Below are positions 13,380-16,629 of a stretch of DNA of 16,629 nt, piece after piece. A program made the position numbers and the translations under genes. The stretch is from Candidatus Woesearchaeota archaeon (GTDB lineage Archaea; Nanobdellota; Nanobdellia; Woesearchaeales; WALR01), in NCBI GenBank assembly GCA_015522765.1, contig WALR01000109.1, positions 1 to 16,629 of the forward strand, in the 5' to 3' direction. How positions within the stretch are numbered: position 1 is the first letter of the stretch; each line of letters opens with the position of its first letter. The notes below the pieces were generated by a model. The model saw only the letters and a list, made by a program, of their open reading frames with translations, was not told the DNA's origin and did no database searches.

Positions 13380-14573
13380 ATGATTATAGGAGTCGTAGGC
13401 AAGGCAAATGTTGGGAAGTCAACCTTCTTCAAGGCGGCCACGCTTATGGAGGTGGAGATAGCCAATTACCCCTTTGCAACCATAAAGCCGAATCACGGGG
13501 TGGGCTTTGTCAGTCTTAAATGCGTTGACACAGAGTTCAATGTTCAGTGCAACCCCCGTGTAGGATTCTGCAGGGAGCACATAAGGTTTGTTCCTGTCGA
13601 CATGATTGATGTTGCAGGACTTGTCCCTGGCGCCCATGAAGGAAAGGGAATGGGGCTTGAGTTCCTCAACGACCTCAACCAGGCGGATGCCCTCATACAT
13701 GTAATTGATGTATCAGGGGGAACCAATGAGAAGGGGGAGCCGCTAATCCCTGGGGAATACGACCCTTCGCAGGACATACTCTTCCTCGAGGAGGAGCTTG
13801 ACCACTGGTACATTAAGATATTCCAGAAGGTGTGGGATAAGTTCTCCAGGCAGGCGGTAATGGACAAGGAAGACTCTGTTAAGGCGATAACCAAGCAGTT
13901 CTCTGGCGTGGGAGCCACAGAAGAGATTGTGGAGGGCATAATAAAGGGCAAAGGACTGGAGGAGAAGAGGCTTAACGAGTGGTCGAGGGAGGATGTCAAT
14001 AAAGTTGCATCTGAGCTCAGGAGGATAACCAAGCCCATGATTATCGCGGCAAACAAGATTGATGTTAAGGGGGCATACGAGACCTACTTAAGATTAAAAG
14101 AGCAGTTCAGGGACAGGGTGATAGTCGCCTGCTCCGCGGAGTCAGAACTGGCATTAAGAGAAGCGGATAAAACAGGGCTTATTGATTACATCCCGGGAGA
14201 ATCGGACTTTAAGGTGAAGGGGCAACTTAGCGGGGTGCAGAGCAAAGCATTGGAGTTCATAAGGGAAAATGTTCTTAAAAAATACGGGGGCACAGGAGTC
14301 CAGCAGGTGATTAACAGCACGATTTTTGATGTTCTGAAGTATATAGCCGTCTTTCCCGGCGGGGTAAACAAGCTGGCAGACAAGGACGGCAATATACTGC
14401 CCGACTGCTTCCTCCTGCCCGAGGGAAGCACAGCGCTCGACTTCGCCTATAAGATTCACTCTGATTTGGGAGACAGGTTCATAAGGGCGATAGATGTTAG
14501 GAAGAAGCTAACTGTCGGGAAAGAGCACATTCTCCATCACAGGGATGTAATAGAGATAATAAGCGACAAGTAA
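13380..14573 (+). CDS. Archaeal Obg-like GTPase with C-terminal TGS domain
   Basis: This is a translation-associated GTPase of the OBG/YchF superfamily, similar in organisation to the archaeal MJ1332 group. In 397 residues the G1 P-loop is GKANVGKST (7-15), G3 is DVAGLVPGA (77-85), G4 is NKID (225-228) and a probable G5 is CSAES (251-255). NKID indicates GTP rather than the altered specificity of YchF proteins, which carry a different G4. Residues about 95-215 contain the helical insertion of the archaeal subfamily, and about 320-396 are the TGS domain, a likely RNA- or ribosome-contacting module (DFAYKIHSDLG at 354-364). No ribosome-binding site of normal spacing precedes the ATG. The gene is monocistronic on the plus strand, divergent from the reductase operon, and ends four bases before the 3' end of a convergent tRNA gene. 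Confidence 0.92.
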   Translation: MIIGVVGKANVGKSTFFKAATLMEVEIANYPFATIKPNHGVGFVSLKCVDTEFNVQCNPRVGFCREHIRFVPVDMIDVAGLVPGAHEGKGMGLEFLNDLNQADALIHVIDVSGGTNEKGEPLIPGEYDPSQDILFLEEELDHWYIKIFQKVWDKFSRQAVMDKEDSVKAITKQFSGVGATEEIVEGIIKGKGLEEKRLNEWSREDVNKVASELRRITKPMIIAANKIDVKGAYETYLRLKEQFRDRVIVACSAESELALREADKTGLIDYIPGESDFKVKGQLSGVQSKALEFIRENVLKKYGGTGVQQVINSTIFDVLKYIAVFPGGVNKLADKDGNILPDCFLLPEGSTALDFAYKIHSDLGDRFIRAIDVRKKLTVGKEHILHHRDVIEIISDK

Positions 14574-14576
14574 AGA

Positions 14577-14649
14577 AGCCTCCGGGGGGAATTGAACCCC
14601 CGACCTGCGGATTACAAGTCCGCCGCAATAGCCGCTATGCTACGGAGGC
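14577..14649 (-). tRNA. tRNA-Thr (anticodon UGU)
   Basis: On the minus strand all four arms fold: acceptor GCCTCCG with CGGAGGC, D-stem GCA/TGC with loop containing GG, anticodon stem GCGGA/TCCGC around loop CTTGTAA (anticodon TGT), and T-stem GGGGG/CCCCC around TTCAATT. The variable loop is five bases (AGGTC). The discriminator is U73, which I recall as usual for archaeal tRNA-Thr, and CCA is not encoded. There is no intron. It is downstream of the 189-residue unknown gene on the same strand and convergent with the GTPase gene. Confidence 0.96.
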
Positions 14650-14673
14650 AACAATCAGGGAGAATAGGTAATA

Positions 14674-14684
14674 CTATTAAAAAT
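14674..14684 (-). promoter_or_regulatory. TATA box of tRNA-Thr
   Basis: The minus strand reads ATTTTTAATAG, centred about 30 bases before the first base of the tRNA. This predicts a short 5' leader trimmed by RNase P. Confidence 0.5.
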
Positions 14685-14706
14685 TTTGCTATTATGATGG
14701 CAGCTG

Positions 14707-15276
14707 CTACTTTTCCTCTTTTATTCCAAGGGGGCTTGTGAAGCTCTTTGACCGGTCATCGGGGTGGTAGGTGTCAAAAAACTTTCTAAGCTCCTTCTGG
14801 AGTGAATACGCATCTCCAAGCACCTCCTCCCTGTGAACCTCGAAATCCCTCCAGATTATCCTGTAGACAAACTGGTGATAAAAATGCTTCAGCAGCCAGT
14901 GATTCCTCCATTTCTCCTCATAGTCAGACTCGAGGAATGCATCCATTATCACATTGAAGCGTGCATTCTGGAGTGTGACCTTCTTGTTGGCCCTGACGAC
15001 ATCAACATCCCTCATATTAGTTGCATGCAGCATTATCCTGAGTATCCTCCTGTAGAATGGGTTCCCCTCAGGAACATAGACACACCTCCAGAGTAAAAGA
15101 ACCTCGCTCCCGTTCCTTCCGGCTGACTGGTAGTAGAGGTTCTCGGGGAAGTCCTCGTCGTCTGTGCTCTCCACATAGTCATTCTCGATTACCCAGCGGT
15201 GGAGGAGGTTGTAGAGCTGGTACAGGTCGCAATTCCCCTCATATGTCACCTCGATGTGCCCTGCGTAAAGAGTCAT
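14707..15276 (-). CDS. Conserved-looking protein of unknown function, 189 residues
   Basis: I do not recognise a function. The sequence begins with a beta-strand-like MTLYAGHIEVTYEG, then an aromatic-rich alpha/beta body (LYQLYNLLHRWVIENDYVE, VLLLWRCVYVPEG, YRRILRIMLHATNMRDVDVV) and a charged helical tail (about 140-189). There is one Cys, no signal peptide and no membrane helix. My impression is that similar small proteins occur in other poorly characterised archaea, but I cannot verify this. A TATA box lies 24 bases before the ATG and a CCCT-AAAA-AGGG palindrome lies between them; no clear ribosome-binding site is present, so translation may be leaderless. It is divergent from nurA and lies upstream of tRNA-Thr on the same strand. 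Confidence 0.75.
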   Translation of the reverse strand: MTLYAGHIEVTYEGNCDLYQLYNLLHRWVIENDYVESTDDEDFPENLYYQSAGRNGSEVLLLWRCVYVPEGNPFYRRILRIMLHATNMRDVDVVRANKKVTLQNARFNVIMDAFLESDYEEKWRNHWLLKHFYHQFVYRIIWRDFEVHREEVLGDAYSLQKELRKFFDTYHPDDRSKSFTSPLGIKEEK

Positions 15277-15277
15277 A

Positions 15278-15289
15278 CCCTAAAAAGGG
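15278..15289. promoter_or_regulatory. Palindrome CCCT-AAAA-AGGG at the predicted transcription start
   Basis: This perfect 12-base inverted repeat lies immediately before the ATG at 15276 and between it and the TATA box. Its position would let a bound protein block initiation. It is short, so an operator role is only a suggestion. Confidence 0.25.
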
Positions 15290-15296
15290 ACTGCTT

Positions 15297-15304
15297 TTTA
15301 TAAA
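15297..15304 (-). promoter_or_regulatory. TATA box of the 189-residue unknown gene
   Basis: The minus strand reads TTTTTATAAAAAGC with the box TTTATAAA centred 24-25 bases before the ATG at 15276. This is again the spacing of a leaderless archaeal promoter. Confidence 0.55.
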
Positions 15305-15347
15305 AATGTTTCGATGCCCTTGCAGATAGAGAGAATGCCTTAAGCAC

Positions 15348-15360
15348 AAATTTATTATAT
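15348..15360 (+). promoter_or_regulatory. TATA-like box of nurA
   Basis: AAATTTATTATAT predicts transcription starting near 15380. That is downstream of the TTG at 15365 and just before the ATG at 15386, which supports the ATG as the real start. It is divergent from the promoter at 15297-15304. Confidence 0.45.
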
Positions 15361-15385
15361 TCTATTGATATCCGTTAAAAAGGAG

Positions 15386-16423
15386 ATGGGGAAGGAACAG
15401 CTGTTCAGAAGGATAAAGGAATCTTTGAAAAAGAGCATTAACATGAGCATAAGCGATGACTCTAAGATAGTTCTCCCTGCGCCCTACAAAACAATCAGCT
15501 TCGGAGAGCTTGAATTCAGAGGGGTGAGGATTGAAAACGAGAATAAGCTTAAGGGCTGGTTCATAGACGGCAGCAATTTCTCCCTTGTCAACTCTCCCGC
15601 ACTAAACCTCAGCATGCTGAGGATTGCCGCAACCACGGGAAAAGAGGCGGTCAAGGGGGAGGGTTTTGTAATCGTAAAGAGGGTGAAAGATGAAAATCTC
15701 TCGCTGGAGTTCTTTCCTCTTGACAACATCTTTGAATTATTGGCGGGAGGCATAGGAGGAGCAATAACTATGGATTCAGGCGCAGAGGAGGCTGTTGGCG
15801 AGGTTAGGAGGCTTATGGAGCTTTATCTGCCGGGACTCCTCCTCTCGCAGAGGATTAAAACTGATTTTAGCCCAGACTTCGTCGCTATTGACGGCTCGCT
15901 GGTTCCTGCATCAGGGAAACAGGAGGAGCTAATTAATGCGCTGCTTGAGAAAACATCAAGTATGTCATCCAATGGCTCGCCTGTACTGATAGCGGGGCTG
16001 TCAAAGACCAGCATGGCGAGTGTAGCTGATGTACCTCTCTCCCTCGTTGTTCGTAGCCCCCTCCCTGTGTGGAGTGCAAATCTGGGATTCATGAAGATTG
16101 GGGAGTTCAGGGTGGACGCCTTTATTTCAATGCTTCATAAGAGGGCGAGCCACAAATTTATCGTTGAGCTTTTCCCCCCTAAAGATGACGCAACTGAATC
16201 CCTGTTCGGAACATTGGCGTCACTCTCAAACGATCCCTCCTTCCTCGGCTACCCTTATCCCCTAATAAAGGCCCACTACCTCTCAAAGATATCCTCGAGG
16301 GAGGCGGAGTATTACAGGCACCGCGTCGCCCCTTCTTGGAATGAGAAGATTGAGCTGCTTGAGTCGTCACTCAACGCCCACACCTTCCTTGACGCTATTA
16401 GAAGATATGGAAGAAGAAAATGA
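15386..16423 (+). CDS. nurA: NurA-type 5'-3' nuclease
   Basis: NurA is the nuclease that, with the HerA hexameric translocase and Mre11-Rad50, resects double-strand breaks in archaea. In 345 residues the two metal-binding aspartates are in WFIDGSNFS (Asp61) and VAIDGSLVP (Asp169). GLSKTS (204-209) and the C-terminal YPYPLIKAHYLS (289-300, with Tyr289/Tyr291 and His297) match the remaining conserved blocks. Length is close to the usual 330-350. HerA is not in the window. I prefer ATG 15386 to TTG 15365: the TATA-like box at 15348-15360 would start transcription after the TTG. AAGGAG directly abuts the ATG and is too close to act as a site for it. The stop overlaps the next ATG (ATGA), which couples it to the METTL5-like gene. 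Confidence 0.85.
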   Translation: MGKEQLFRRIKESLKKSINMSISDDSKIVLPAPYKTISFGELEFRGVRIENENKLKGWFIDGSNFSLVNSPALNLSMLRIAATTGKEAVKGEGFVIVKRVKDENLSLEFFPLDNIFELLAGGIGGAITMDSGAEEAVGEVRRLMELYLPGLLLSQRIKTDFSPDFVAIDGSLVPASGKQEELINALLEKTSSMSSNGSPVLIAGLSKTSMASVADVPLSLVVRSPLPVWSANLGFMKIGEFRVDAFISMLHKRASHKFIVELFPPKDDATESLFGTLASLSNDPSFLGYPYPLIKAHYLSKISSREAEYYRHRVAPSWNEKIELLESSLNAHTFLDAIRRYGRRK

Positions 16424-16629
16424 CTATGTCTAAGTCCGGGCTGGGGATACTCCTTTCTAAGCTTAGGGTTTTTGAGAATCCCTCTGTTATCCTGGAGCAG
16501 TATCCCACCACGCCTGAGCTCGCCGCAGAGGTCTGCCACCTCGCATTTATGAGGGGAAACATAGAGGGGAAGAGGGTTGCTGACCTGGGGGCAGGCACGG
16601 GCATACTTGGAATAGGAGCCCTCCTCCTG
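16420..16629 (+). CDS. METTL5-like RNA methyltransferase, N-terminal part (runs off the window)
   Basis: Seventy codons are visible before the window ends. The reading frame gives LEQYPTTPELAAEVCHLAF (residues 25-43), then a strand and SAM-binding loop VADLGAGTGILGIGA. LEQYPT-x-PELAAE followed by DLGAGTG is the pattern of the archaeal METTL5-like methyltransferases, SAM-dependent RNA N6-adenine methyltransferase relatives. The substrate is probably rRNA, from what is known of the eukaryotic homologue. The NPPFG catalytic motif would lie beyond the edge. The ATG overlaps the nurA TGA by four bases, and a second ATG lies two codons later. Confidence 0.85.
   Translation, partial: MTMSKSGLGILLSKLRVFENPSVILEQYPTTPELAAEVCHLAFMRGNIEGKRVADLGAGTGILGIGALLL

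Noticed and set aside
1..16629. CRISPR arrays, insertion sequences, integrase sites or prophage genes
   Set aside because: I found no spaced direct repeats, transposase-like proteins or terminal repeats; all larger frames are explained by cellular genes.

Overview
The window reads as archaeal chromosome. The evidence is a nuclease NurA gene overlapped by a METTL5-type RNA methyltransferase gene, an archaeal Obg-like/TGS GTPase, a two-subunit 2-oxoacid:ferredoxin oxidoreductase, a Pyrococcus-type single-cluster ferredoxin, TATA-type promoters, GGTGAT/GAGGTG ribosome-binding sites matching the archaeal 16S 3' end, and frequent AGG/AGA/ATA codons. The lineage cannot be fixed from sequence alone. 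The short coiled-coil protein and the conserved unknown small proteins would suit a DPANN-like or other poorly sampled archaeon, but that is only an impression. Genes are tightly packed and no intergenic gap exceeds 300 bases.

Layout. (1) 43-2689, plus strand: a four-gene operon with cbiM, cbiQ and cbiO (cobalt-type ECF transporter) and a small charged coiled-coil protein. (2) 2720-6614, minus: the gamma/alpha and beta subunits of a 2-oxoacid:ferredoxin oxidoreductase, followed by a CPA2-type cation/proton antiporter. (3) 6780-9394, minus: a D-2-hydroxyacid dehydrogenase, a ferredoxin reductase-like flavoprotein and an endonuclease IV homologue in one likely operon. (4) 9522-10438, minus: a ferredoxin and a methyltransferase-like protein. 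(5) 10517-13249, minus: an adenosylcobalamin-type (class II) ribonucleotide reductase with cobO (cobalamin adenosyltransferase) 12 bases downstream. (6) 13380-14573, plus: the Obg-like GTPase, convergent with a tRNA-Thr(UGU) gene. (7) 14707-15276, minus: a conserved unknown protein, divergent from nurA and the truncated METTL5-like gene that runs off the right edge.

How they fit together. One theme is cobalt/cobalamin: cobalt uptake (CbiMQO), corrinoid adenosylation (CobO) and an enzyme of the AdoCbl-dependent family (RNR). A second is anaerobic, ferredoxin-linked fermentative metabolism (2-oxoacid oxidoreductase, ferredoxin, flavin reductase, 2-hydroxyacid dehydrogenase). A third is DNA and RNA maintenance (NurA, endonuclease IV, METTL5-like enzyme, GTPase, tRNA).

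The strongest oddity is the ribonucleotide reductase. It keeps the class II scaffold but has a rewritten active site: D-P-C-G-D in place of N-P-C-G-E, Ser in place of the second redox Cys, PAGARS in place of the PTGTIS phosphate loop, and no C-terminal cysteine tail. Also notable are a Cys-rich insertion in CobO, a four-His ladder in the large loop of CbiM with no CbiN gene present, an antiporter lacking the usual DD/ND ion-binding pair, and promoter geometry suggesting that first genes are leaderless while internal genes use strong Shine-Dalgarno sites.
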